From Alphaproteobacteria bacterium (GTDB lineage Bacteria > Pseudomonadota > Alphaproteobacteria > RF32 > CAG-239): a stretch of DNA of 19,281 bases. The stretch spans positions 1 through 19,281 of the forward strand of contig JAGCRL010000038.1 in the NCBI GenBank assembly GCA_017964705.1, written 5' to 3'. Below the pieces are notes generated by a model. That model made no database searches and was not told the DNA's origin. It saw only the letters and a program-made list of their open reading frames with translations. The position numbers were made by a program, and so were the translations under genes. Below, in pieces: positions 1 through 6,506 of the stretch. How positions within the stretch are numbered: position 1 is the first letter of the stretch; the number at the start of each line of letters is the position of its first letter.

Positions 1-342
1 ACAATTAATAATTGTCAAACTGATGGTCTTTTAGTGCATCATAAAGATGAAAATAAAAATAATAATACTGTTGATAATTTGGAATTGATGACGATAATTG
101 ACCACAATCAGCATCATCACGGTGGCAAAAATCCGTGGAATAAAGGAGTTAAAATGTCACCGGAAGTGTTTATTAAAATGAGTAAAACAAAAGCTGATAA
201 TTTAAGACCACGCAATATTGAAATCATCAATCTTGCAAAAGTTGGTAAAAAGACAAAGGAATTGGCAGAACAATTTGGCATCTGCACACGGCAAATTCAA
301 CAAATATTAAAGGAGGAAAACAAATGGATGACATCAAATTAA
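1..342 (+). CDS. HNH homing endonuclease, C-terminal part (5' end outside window)
   Basis: The reading frame is open from base 1 to the TAA at 340-342, so the gene begins upstream of the window and only the last 113 codons are seen. The visible part starts in an HNH nuclease fold: a paired His (LLVHHKDENKNNN), then the typical N-x-V-x-N-L-E-L turn, then DHNQHHHGG. After a basic linker there is a helix-turn-helix near the C-terminus (TKELAEQFGICTRQIQQIL), which would supply extra DNA contact. HNH proteins of this design are phage homing endonucleases, often intron-encoded. Here the ORF lies outside the intron: its last 19 nt overlap the start of the next gene, and the intron begins 38 nt after its stop codon. 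It may cut intron-minus alleles of the neighbouring gene; that is inference. Confidence 0.85.
   Translation, partial: TINNCQTDGLLVHHKDENKNNNTVDNLELMTIIDHNQHHHGGKNPWNKGVKMSPEVFIKMSKTKADNLRPRNIEIINLAKVGKKTKELAEQFGICTRQIQQILKEENKWMTSN
309..316 (+). promoter_or_regulatory. Strong ribosome binding site setting the start of the NrdD-like gene
   Basis: AAAGGAGG lies 7 nt before the ATG at 324-326, inside the HNH reading frame. It is a near-perfect anti-16S match and is the reason for placing exon 1 of the split gene here, although the unspliced frame is open for only 22 codons. Confidence 0.8.
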
Positions 343-741
343 ATGACAATGAACGTACTAAGTGCGAGGTGTGGACTCGTAAACGCCCATAAATGCGTGT
401 CCATAAAAACAGCCGTCTAAACGGGGGAACACCCATGAGGTCAATCCCGTGCTAATATAATGCCTAACGACTATCTCGAAAGGGAGTAGGTTCAAGCGAG
501 CCGAAATGGCGGCAACAGCAAAAGCTGTTAAGATATAGTCTAATCTGTATGGCAACATATAGCAGTTCTGCGGAACGGATAACGAGTAGCGACCGTTATT
601 GAATAAATGGTTATGGGGTACCATCGCCCTCTCGAAAGCTTTAATAAAGGCAAAAAAGAGGAGTTTTACGAACGTGTTTGCTTTAAAGAGGAAAAAGCGG
701 TCGAACATTTATTACTTGACAACGCCATCGCGGCGGAGTAA
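324..741 (+). CDS. Small NrdD-like glycyl-radical protein, split by a group I intron (exons 324-380 and 610-741)
   Basis: Exon 1 (324-380, 19 codons) and exon 2 (610-741, 43 codons plus TAA) join to give a 62-residue protein. Across the junction it reads CEVWTR|VMGYHRP followed by SFNKGKKEEFYERV. This matches the C-terminal glycyl-radical segment of anaerobic (class III) ribonucleoside-triphosphate reductase, where R-V-x-G-Y carries the radical Gly (here Gly22, codon 616-618) and an F-N-x-G-K-x-E-E stretch follows. A full NrdD has about 600-700 residues, so this is only the radical-loop portion. It could be a stand-alone domain that partners a separate large subunit, as GrcA/YfiD does for pyruvate formate-lyase; that is inference. 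The intron falls between codons 19 and 20 (phase 0). Unspliced RNA would stop at 390-392. A terminator follows at 770. Confidence 0.75.
381..609 (+). ncRNA. Group I self-splicing intron, td-like (IA2-type) core, 229 nt, no ORF
   Basis: P1 pairs the exon end GGACTCGT (373-380) with GCGTGTCC (395-402), leaving the expected U.G wobble at the 5' splice site and one internal mismatch. P10 pairs CCCATAA (386-392) with exon-2 bases TTATGGG (611-617). P7 is GACTAT (469-474) with ATAGTC (535-540). P8 is AACAGC (514-519) with GCTGTT (524-529). P9 is CTGTATG (545-551) with CATATAG (556-562), closed by a GCAA tetraloop. The P3-P6 region (TAAACGGGGGAAC..., TCAATCCCGTGCTAA) and the AACGACTATC stretch resemble the phage T4 td intron as remembered. 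The final intron base is G609. Both splice sites are fixed independently by P1 and P10, and they restore the protein frame. Confidence 0.93.
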
Positions 742-769
742 TATAATCACTGTGTATTTTATAGCAGTC

Positions 770-800
770 GAGCGGAGTTTTAGGACTCCGCTCTTTTTCT
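770..800 (+). terminator. Rho-independent terminator after the NrdD-like gene
   Basis: A perfect 9-bp stem, GAGCGGAGT (770-778) with ACTCCGCTC (785-793), has a 6-nt loop and is followed by TTTTTCT. It sits 29 nt after the stop of the split gene. The stop codon of the converging MazG-like gene (780-782) lies in the loop. Confidence 0.88.
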
Positions 801-1127
801 ATCGTAATCTGTACCATTCCAAAAATATGTCCGGCTGTTAATAACGTTTACCTTGTCATCAACGGCTTTCAGGATTTTATTACGCCATTCATCGTTGAAA
901 TTATGAAAATAAAAATTCAATGTATCACTACCTAATTGTTCACCTTCATCCCAACGGTATAATGATACGCCGACAATGTAAATATCAGCTAATTCCTCAA
1001 TGCTGTGCGATTCGTCAGCTTCTTCAAATTCTTTAATCTCCTGTTCAAGATGTAATTTTTGACTACTTAAATTAGCAAGTGGAAACTTCTCACGATGCCA
1101 GTCTAATAACTCAATCATATCTCTCAT
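780..1127 (-). CDS. MazG-like nucleotide pyrophosphohydrolase
   Basis: This 115-residue all-alpha protein has the MazG/dUTPase-type metal-binding pattern: a Glu-rich helix (EQEIKEFEEA, about residues 28-37) and E-E-L-A-D (44-48), then N-x-I-N-S-R-x-Y-F-W near the C-terminus, like the K-x-N-x-R-x-W stretch of phage MazG-like proteins. The family hydrolyses (d)NTPs to monophosphates and pyrophosphate; phages use it to shape nucleotide pools or possibly to lower alarmone levels. The substrate cannot be told from the sequence. Its ATG overlaps the polymerase stop by 4 nt (ATGA-type), so it is the last gene of the minus-strand replication operon. It meets the plus-strand terminator tail to tail, and its last codons are part of that hairpin. 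Confidence 0.75.
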   Translation of the reverse strand: MRDMIELLDWHREKFPLANLSSQKLHLEQEIKEFEEADESHSIEELADIYIVGVSLYRWDEGEQLGSDTLNFYFHNFNDEWRNKILKAVDDKVNVINSRTYFWNGTDYDRKRAES

Positions 1128-3154
1128 ATCAATAACTTCTCCGCTTCTTCAACGTACCATTTATAGTCCACATTATTCCAGTTAAAATCATTAATGTCAT
1201 TAACAATCGTAACTTTATAACCAGCCGCCAACCCTGTAACGCGTTCCTCGTATTTGGATTTATTGCTTGTGCATACGCGTTCATCCCATTGCCCACCTGT
1301 CTCAGCCATAACTTTATCATATTCAGCTTGTGAGACACCATTTTTGCGTTTATAGGTGCCAACAACGCCAGCGGCAGGCATAACTTTTGTTAAATATGCG
1401 CCATCTGTGGATATATAATATCTTGAGTTCTTTTGAACAGGTTTATCACCCCACATTAATTGTGCGCCACCTCTAGCTTTAGCAGCGCAGCAAAAGTCAT
1501 AAGGGTTATAAGACGTGCGAATATAGGTCTCAATATCTATACCGTCTATCATATTTGCAACGGCTGCTTGCACGCTGACAACGTTTGAAAAGTTTTTATG
1601 CCATGCAGGCGGTTGACTGGATGCTATAGATTCAAAGTAATCTAACGGATTCGGTGTCCAATAAGCACCTTTGAGTTTACATTTACCGTCAGTACCGATA
1701 GCAATATAATTGTTAACGTCTCTGATATACATTTTAGCGTACCGTGCTTCTTCAAGGTCAAGTCGAGTTATACGCTCCCATTCTTTGCAAATATCTACTG
1801 TTTGCTGATAATGGTCTTTATGGATATAATAAGTGATACCATCGGTATTAGCTTGAATAACGCTTAATGTCGGTACAGCTATAAGACGTTCAAGCAACAT
1901 TGACAACATTAACTGTCCATTGATAGTAATTGTCATAGTGAATTGTGGGTCGTAAAACACGCTAAAAATACTGTTAGATTTACCATACGCACCGTTAAGA
2001 GCAAGTTTAATACTGTTAGCTTCAGGGCATTTTTTACCTTTTTCCTTCTGCCATTTTTTGCGTTCAACTTTAAGGTCACCGTAAATTTTTGCAAATCTTT
2101 CGCCAAGATGTTCAGGGTGCAAACCGTTTACGATTGCTATTGACGGGTACAGAGAGCTAACATCAACGTCGACAATCCACCAATCATCAGTTGCTTGGAT
2201 TCGTTTCTTTTCAACCGAGCCATGAATACCACCAACGCCGTAATGATACGTTACATCGCCCACGGTCGTTGTAAGGTCGGTAAACACACCTTTGGTTTTA
2301 ATACTGGTAGCGTCAACCTCAGTACCAGCCTCGTTAAACTCGTCAGAAGTAAGTGTCTGGCTGCACATATAATCATAAATACGCTTAAATTCCGGTGTAT
2401 CGAGATGCACATAAGGGAAAATAATATCTTTAAGCGCTATATGTGTGCGAGGTGTTTGACGCATTTTACGCTTGCCTGACGACGTGTCATAGCATACATC
2501 GTCACCAAGTCGCTGTATCATATTTTGTTCGCCGATTTTGGTATCATTCCAGTTATAAACGTCAATACCGAATAAATGTTCCAAACCTTGACGGAACTCA
2601 ATAGCGTGGTGAGCGTATTTAGCGAATCGTTTAGTTTCAAGTACGTCGTGTTTGTTGTAGCTGACAAGGATTTCAACCTGTTCTTTGGTTAATACCGTAC
2701 CGTCTTTAATCGGCATATCTTGTACAAACGGCGCACGCATATTAATTTGAAGCGCTTTTAACGATGTGGACTTGGCTTTATTGTCAAAATGGTGCATTTT
2801 AAATAAGTCAACTTGTGGTGCGAATCGGTCATCGGCCCAAATAATGTGACCGAATCGGTCTTGACTTTCAATAATCTCCATGGCCTTAGCGTAAAGTTGT
2901 TGGTAGGTTGCTGACGGATTATTCCAAAGGAAGTGAATGACCGGATAGTCGAATCCGACATTATTAAAACCTATCATTGGTGTTTGCAATCGCGCAAGCT
3001 CGCGGAAAAAAGCCAATAACTGTTGGCGGTCGTCACGAAATTCAGAAATCTCCCAAACGGATTTAACATTAGAGTTCAACATCTCCATAGCAAACGTAAA
3101 GCAATTCGGAAATGTCTCTATATCGTACACAATGGCGTTATCAAAGTTTAGCAT
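1124..3154 (-). CDS. Family B DNA polymerase with 3'-5' exonuclease
   Basis: This 676-residue replicative polymerase has an N-terminal DEDDy proofreading exonuclease: Exo I D11-I-E13, Exo II GFNNVGFDYP (D69) and Exo III Y166-x3-D170. A YGVGGIHG motif (305-312) comes before the palm. Motif A is D331-VSSLYPS, motif B is K383-x3-NGAYGKS and motif C is ANTDG (436-439, D438). About 45 residues separate motifs A and B, too few for the TPR2 insertion of phi29-type protein-primed enzymes, so it probably extends RNA or DNA primers; this fits the primase encoded at 14195. The C-terminus carries a KRKNG...WDERV module seen also in the 5658-6410 protein. Its start overlaps the preceding small gene by 14 nt, and it overlaps the MazG-like gene at its end. 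Confidence 0.93.
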   Translation of the reverse strand: MLNFDNAIVYDIETFPNCFTFAMEMLNSNVKSVWEISEFRDDRQQLLAFFRELARLQTPMIGFNNVGFDYPVIHFLWNNPSATYQQLYAKAMEIIESQDRFGHIIWADDRFAPQVDLFKMHHFDNKAKSTSLKALQINMRAPFVQDMPIKDGTVLTKEQVEILVSYNKHDVLETKRFAKYAHHAIEFRQGLEHLFGIDVYNWNDTKIGEQNMIQRLGDDVCYDTSSGKRKMRQTPRTHIALKDIIFPYVHLDTPEFKRIYDYMCSQTLTSDEFNEAGTEVDATSIKTKGVFTDLTTTVGDVTYHYGVGGIHGSVEKKRIQATDDWWIVDVDVSSLYPSIAIVNGLHPEHLGERFAKIYGDLKVERKKWQKEKGKKCPEANSIKLALNGAYGKSNSIFSVFYDPQFTMTITINGQLMLSMLLERLIAVPTLSVIQANTDGITYYIHKDHYQQTVDICKEWERITRLDLEEARYAKMYIRDVNNYIAIGTDGKCKLKGAYWTPNPLDYFESIASSQPPAWHKNFSNVVSVQAAVANMIDGIDIETYIRTSYNPYDFCCAAKARGGAQLMWGDKPVQKNSRYYISTDGAYLTKVMPAAGVVGTYKRKNGVSQAEYDKVMAETGGQWDERVCTSNKSKYEERVTGLAAGYKVTIVNDINDFNWNNVDYKWYVEEAEKLLI

Positions 3155-3362
3155 TTTTAAATTCTTCTATCATTTTATCTCTTTGGATTTTATACAATTC
3201 TTTAGCTGTTTCATTTAATTCTTCAGCTTTCATAATGTTTTTACTTATTAAAATAGCGCCTATCGCTTGAAGTATTATCACAGTATGTATGCTTGGGCAT
3301 TTTTCTTGTAATTCATTAAAATTTTCCGGTAAAATTTCTTCCGGTTTAATAACTGTTGGCAT
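3141..3362 (-). CDS. Hypothetical protein, 73 aa
   Basis: I do not recognise this small, mostly helical protein. It has one hydrophobic stretch (HTVIILQAIGAILISK, about residues 26-41) that is short and only weakly membrane-like, then a charged helix ending EEFKNAKL. The start is supported by AGGAG 8 nt before the ATG. Its last 14 nt overlap the start of the polymerase gene, so translation of the two is probably coupled and the protein may act alongside the polymerase. It is the first gene after the tRNA-like RNA in the minus-strand transcript. Confidence 0.75.
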   Translation of the reverse strand: MPTVIKPEEILPENFNELQEKCPSIHTVIILQAIGAILISKNIMKAEELNETAKELYKIQRDKMIEEFKNAKL

Positions 3363-3383
3363 TATTTTCTCCTGTTAAAAATG

Positions 3384-3525
3384 TGGTGTCAGTGGGATTT
3401 GAACCCAATCTCGGTTAGTCAAACCTATGTTACCAACATTTATAACGGTGACTAAATGTTATAAACTGTAACAGTCCATCAGGCATAAAGCACAGATGCG
3501 CGTATCCTATCGGCTTCTGACACCA
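3384..3525 (-). ncRNA. tRNA-like RNA with oversized central region (about 141 nt)
   Basis: Read on the minus strand, GGTGTCA (3524-3518) pairs perfectly with TGACACC (3391-3385) as a 7-bp acceptor-like stem; the pairing extends to 9 bp. Directly before the 3' strand is a textbook T-arm, TGGG-TTCAAAT-CCCA (3407-3393). A tRNA of this kind should be 75-95 nt, but the two acceptor strands are about 125 nt apart. The interior holds GCAT-N9-ATGC (3499-3483, roughly where an anticodon arm would be), TTTATAAC/GTTATAAA (3465-3458 with 3446-3439), GTTAC/GTAAC (3472-3468 with 3433-3429) and GGTT/AACC (3425-3413). No standard D-arm or 7-nt anticodon loop can be drawn with confidence, and CCA is not fully encoded. 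It could be a degenerate tRNA, a tRNA with a giant variable arm, or a tRNA mimic used as an RNA-processing site between the SSB and polymerase messages. Confidence 0.5.
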
Positions 3526-3534
3526 TAAAATATG

Positions 3535-3556
3535 GACAGACTTTAACCGGTCTGTC
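3535..3556 (-). terminator. Weak hairpin after the SSB gene, possible attenuator
   Basis: GACAGAC (3535-3541) pairs with GTCTGTC (3550-3556) around an 8-nt loop, 22 nt after the SSB stop. On the minus strand it is followed by CCATATTTTATGG, which is only loosely T-rich and is itself a small palindrome. It may be a partial terminator or part of the structured RNA gap. Confidence 0.3.
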
Positions 3557-3577
3557 AGCGGTTGTCAACACTTGCAA

Positions 3578-4579
3578 CTACCTAGAAGGGAATGTAGTCA
3601 CAAACGGAGCAGTAGTAGCGGCCATTGGGTGCGCGGTCTGTTGCTGGCCTGCCACATTCGCAACAGATTGGTTGAAAACTGGTTGAGCTTGCGGCATAGC
3701 CATAGGAGCCGGTTGAGCTTGCGGCATACCAGCGTTCTGAACAAAATCATAAGCCGGTGCAGGCATATTTACTGGGGTAACCGTGTTCACGCCGCCATTG
3801 TTCATCTGAGGAACGGCAGTACCCACATTTGCCATCCCATTTACTTGCGTAACCCCTACCGCAGGAACAGATGACGGGTTCTGAAAATTTTGTGGTGCTT
3901 GCGGCATAGCTTGCGGCATCGGCGCAGTTGCCGGAGCAGAACTTATCGGCATTGTTGACGCGCCCTGTGGTAAATTATATGTTTGGCGACCAAACATTTC
4001 TTCAGGATTACCACCGGCAGCACCTTTAATTTCTTTACCGTAAGCAACCAATTCAAAACCATTCGGATTCCAATATAAACCACCGTCATTTTCTTTATGG
4101 CAGGTAACATTGACGTTGACAGCTACGTAATCGCCGGTTTTGATTTCATTGTTTTCAATCTTGCGATACGCACCATTTTCATATTTGAATACGCTCGGTG
4201 CAAATGCAGACGTGCGAATTTTAACAATGTAGTTACCCGGATAACCTTCGCGAGTGTTATACGGTACATTAGACCCTTTAGGGCAAGCAGGGCTATCACC
4301 GTTAATAACCTTCCAACTGAATTTCGAGTTTTCATATTGGTCCGGGTGTATATTGGCATATTGCGGATAATTTGCCGAAACTTCCTGATTGATTAACGGC
4401 CAAATTTGTTCCATAAATTCTTTTTTCGGAAAAGCAACTTCACACCGATATTCGTCAATCGGCTGACCGGCTTGGTCGAGTTTAGGCTGCTTCGTGTAAA
4501 AATCCGTTACTTGTTGTTTGACAACAGGATTACCACCTACCAAACGACCTAACGGGGTTCTCAAATTTTCAATACTCAT
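3578..4579 (-). CDS. Single-stranded DNA-binding protein, DUF2815-like, with long P/Q/A-rich tail
   Basis: Of its 333 residues, the first 190 or so form a beta-rich domain like phage DUF2815/gp2.5-type ssDNA-binding proteins: an N-terminal start (ENLRTPLGRLVGG), an F-P-K-K-E stretch, YIVKIRTSAF, GDYVAVNVNV and a closing NPEEMFG. The rest is low complexity, rich in Pro, Gln, Ala, Met and Asn, with repeated MPQAQP units. Such disordered tails in SSBs usually recruit partners, but the usual acidic tip is missing: the protein ends in TTFPSR. The start is supported by GGAGA upstream, and the gene abuts the nuclease gene (no gap). In Firmicutes phages DUF2800 and DUF2815 genes are regular neighbours, which supports both assignments. 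Confidence 0.82.
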   Translation of the reverse strand: MSIENLRTPLGRLVGGNPVVKQQVTDFYTKQPKLDQAGQPIDEYRCEVAFPKKEFMEQIWPLINQEVSANYPQYANIHPDQYENSKFSWKVINGDSPACPKGSNVPYNTREGYPGNYIVKIRTSAFAPSVFKYENGAYRKIENNEIKTGDYVAVNVNVTCHKENDGGLYWNPNGFELVAYGKEIKGAAGGNPEEMFGRQTYNLPQGASTMPISSAPATAPMPQAMPQAPQNFQNPSSVPAVGVTQVNGMANVGTAVPQMNNGGVNTVTPVNMPAPAYDFVQNAGMPQAQPAPMAMPQAQPVFNQSVANVAGQQQTAHPMAATTAPFVTTFPSR

Positions 4580-5656
4580 TTATTTTTCTCCAAATAGTTT
4601 ATTACCAAGTTTGTTTTCATCAATTTTCACCAGCTTAAAACCGTTATCCGGTCGATGCGTGAACTGACCGATTAAATCTTCCGGCACACCTTTTTTCTTA
4701 GCTTGTGCAGGTGTTATCAGTTTTTTAACAGTACAATCAACACCTGATATAACTTCAAGCATTTCCGGCGTTACATCGTCATTCCATATCGTATTACCTA
4801 AAGCGGTTTGAATGTCGTATGATTTAATTTTATCACCGGCTTTTAACCTGTGCAATGCTAAATCTTGATATGCTTCATAAGATTGTTTTATGACTTCTTG
4901 CGCGCGTTTCAAGTTATCCAGCATCCATGCAAGTTTATCATCTGATATTTCACTATCAAATGCCATATTTGCAACATCAACAGCGTTCATAGTCGCTATT
5001 TGTGCCGCAGGACATTGCGAAAGTGATTTGCACCTATAGCATTGTTCACTGCTGCAAACCGTTGCTGACGGGTTGTTCAATGTCGATATAAGTTGGTCCT
5101 CAAATTCATCAAGTTCAACTTTACCGATAACCCAATCACGAACAGGCCCGCGTGGATGGAATGGTCTAGGTTGATAAACTCGGAATATGAATCTTGTCGG
5201 AATGAAACCACAATATCTTCTAGCTTCAATAGCGTGACTAATTAAAGTCCAATTCATTTCCGGTTCAACAATTCGCCAACCATATTTTAAGTCGGCTATC
5301 ATTAAAGTATGTTCATCATATCGAGCAATATAATCAGCACGACCGCGAATCTCCCACAAATTACCGTTACGATGTGAAGTATCTTTTTCAACGTAACAAC
5401 TTGTGCTTGTGATAAGATTGATATATTCACGGCAGTTTTCAACCATATCCTCTGTTATAAATAAACCGTTATATGCTTTCTGACCGATTAAACTTTCAGG
5501 TTTAATACCTTGATAAACCTGTTCACATAGCCAGTGAGCGGCGTTACCTTCATCTGTGATTTCGGTTGACGGGTTAAACGGCTCAATGCCGCCTAACCTC
5601 GTAAAACCGTTACAAGCCATGAATCTAGGTAACTCTGTGGCTGTGAGAGATAACAT
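4580..5656 (-). CDS. PD-(D/E)XK nuclease, Cas4/RecB-like, DUF2800 family
   Basis: I use the ATG at 5654-5656 (358 aa, preceded by AAAGGA) rather than a longer frame, because the longer frame runs back into the upstream gene. The nuclease core shows the GNAAHW helix (about 37-42), GRADYI with D108, the I-A-D122-L-K124 motif (D-x-K catalytic pair) and a Q-containing R-V-Y-Q-P helix (Q162). Four cysteines surround the core, C15 and C201/C206/C209/C215, the spacing used in Cas4/AddB-type enzymes to hold a 4Fe-4S cluster. It is likely a 5'-3' or end-processing exonuclease in phage recombination, acting with the adjacent SSB. Polarity and cluster are inferred from the family. Confidence 0.85.
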   Translation of the reverse strand: MLSLTATELPRFMACNGFTRLGGIEPFNPSTEITDEGNAAHWLCEQVYQGIKPESLIGQKAYNGLFITEDMVENCREYINLITSTSCYVEKDTSHRNGNLWEIRGRADYIARYDEHTLMIADLKYGWRIVEPEMNWTLISHAIEARRYCGFIPTRFIFRVYQPRPFHPRGPVRDWVIGKVELDEFEDQLISTLNNPSATVCSSEQCYRCKSLSQCPAAQIATMNAVDVANMAFDSEISDDKLAWMLDNLKRAQEVIKQSYEAYQDLALHRLKAGDKIKSYDIQTALGNTIWNDDVTPEMLEVISGVDCTVKKLITPAQAKKKGVPEDLIGQFTHRPDNGFKLVKIDENKLGNKLFGEK

Positions 5657-5657
5657 A

Positions 5658-6410
5658 TTACAATCCTTTGTTAACCAAATTGTTGATAACGAATTGCAAC
5701 GCTGCAACATTGTCGTTAATTGCAGCTAAAGTTTGATATTGCGTACCAAATTGCGTGTTAACAGCCGTTATAAGGTCTCTAACGTCGTTAGCTTTAACAG
5801 CACCAGCAGCCATACCAGCTTTAACCTTGTCAAACATCGTCTTGAAAAGGACGGTAACATCCGGCTGAGCTGTTACAGGCTGAGGTGCTTGCGGAGCTAC
5901 TGGAGCTATTGAAGCTTGCGGTTGAGCCACAGGTTGAGCGTATATATCAGGTGCTACTACTTGTGGCACAAACTGATTATCTACAACAAGCTGTGTAGGT
6001 GCTACTACCGGACTTATCGGTGCAACAGGCGCTGTCGGTGCCGGTGCTACCGGAGTTACCACCTCTTGAGGTTCAACAGCTACCGGAGTTACCGGAGTTA
6101 CCGGAGCTTGGACGCCTAACAACTCGTTTTTAACTCTTTCAAACTCAATGTCGGTGATACCTCTGCGACGTTGCCAAACACCTTTATCGGTCATTTTATG
6201 ATTTGAGCTGTGGATTCGTTCATCCCACGGTAAACCATTTTTATCGTAAGCCGGTCCATGTAACACCGGTTCTTCAACTGGTACGATTGGTTCATCGGTG
6301 AGAACGATGTCATTTTTTGACACTTCTACACACGGTGTAATATTAAAAGCATTTGCTACACGTGCAAATTCTTCATCGTTCATATCTGTAATTGTTAATG
6401 TATATTTCAT
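5658..6410 (-). CDS. Proline/valine-rich replication-operon protein, 250 aa
   Basis: This is the first gene of the minus-strand replication operon, with GGAG 8 nt before its ATG and the divergent promoter just upstream. Residues 1-35 form a small alpha/beta head. Then comes a module, NGLPWDERIHSSNHK followed by WQRRRGITDIEFERVK, that recurs in many phage proteins. A long Pro/Val/Ala/Gln linker follows (about 105-185, including DNA-level 9-bp repeats at 6081-6110), then a helical C-terminal domain. The function is unknown to me. A polymerase-C-terminal segment carries the same two elements in swapped order, so the module may bind a common replisome partner. One base separates this gene from the nuclease gene. 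Confidence 0.75.
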   Translation of the reverse strand: MKYTLTITDMNDEEFARVANAFNITPCVEVSKNDIVLTDEPIVPVEEPVLHGPAYDKNGLPWDERIHSSNHKMTDKGVWQRRRGITDIEFERVKNELLGVQAPVTPVTPVAVEPQEVVTPVAPAPTAPVAPISPVVAPTQLVVDNQFVPQVVAPDIYAQPVAQPQASIAPVAPQAPQPVTAQPDVTVLFKTMFDKVKAGMAAGAVKANDVRDLITAVNTQFGTQYQTLAAINDNVAALQFVINNLVNKGL

Positions 6411-6431
6411 TTTATTACTCCATTTTTTATG

Positions 6432-6460
6432 TTGACATTTAACATTAACCGTTTTACATT
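6432..6460 (+). promoter_or_regulatory. Promoter of the plus-strand helicase operon
   Basis: TTGACA (6432-6437), 17 nt, then TACATT (6455-6460): a good sigma-70-type promoter 46 nt before the first plus-strand ATG. It overlaps the minus-strand promoter; the two -10 boxes share bases, so the two directions probably compete or are co-regulated. Confidence 0.68.
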
Positions 6461-6479
6461 ATTGTTAAACAGTTGTCAA
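6451..6479 (-). promoter_or_regulatory. Promoter of the minus-strand replication operon
   Basis: On the minus strand TTGACA (6479-6474) is followed after 17 nt by TAAAAC (6456-6451), a perfect -35 and a moderate -10. It faces the 250-aa gene and the DEXK-SSB-polymerase operon. Confidence 0.55.
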
Positions 6480-6506
6480 GAAAAATTTTAACGGAGTTGG
6501 AAAATT

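Noticed and set aside
1..342. HNH gene as an ORF inside the group I intron
   Set aside because: P1 and the 5' splice site lie at 373-402, after the HNH stop codon, so the gene is outside the intron.
599..841. 80-codon plus-strand reading frame starting near the intron end
   Set aside because: It is in a different frame from the spliced exon 2, begins inside the intron and runs through the terminator.
2195..2479. Plus-strand frames within the polymerase gene (also at 1943-2143)
   Set aside because: They are antisense shadows with no ribosome binding sites and no recognisable protein motifs.
1124..3154. Protein-primed (phi29-type) polymerase
   Set aside because: The spacing between motifs A and B leaves no room for the TPR2 insertion, and the window encodes a primase-helicase.
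3450..3525. Ordinary tRNA-Asn (a GGACTGTTA string resembles its anticodon arm)
   Set aside because: No complementary 3' side follows the string, and no acceptor partner lies at the right distance; only the 141-nt closure gives a perfect acceptor stem.
3384..3525. tmRNA
   Set aside because: Far too short, with no tag-peptide reading frame or pseudoknot-rich middle.
6075..6112. 9-bp tandem repeat TACCGGAGT as a regulatory repeat
   Set aside because: It lies in frame in a V-T-P-rich linker and is explained by low-complexity protein sequence.
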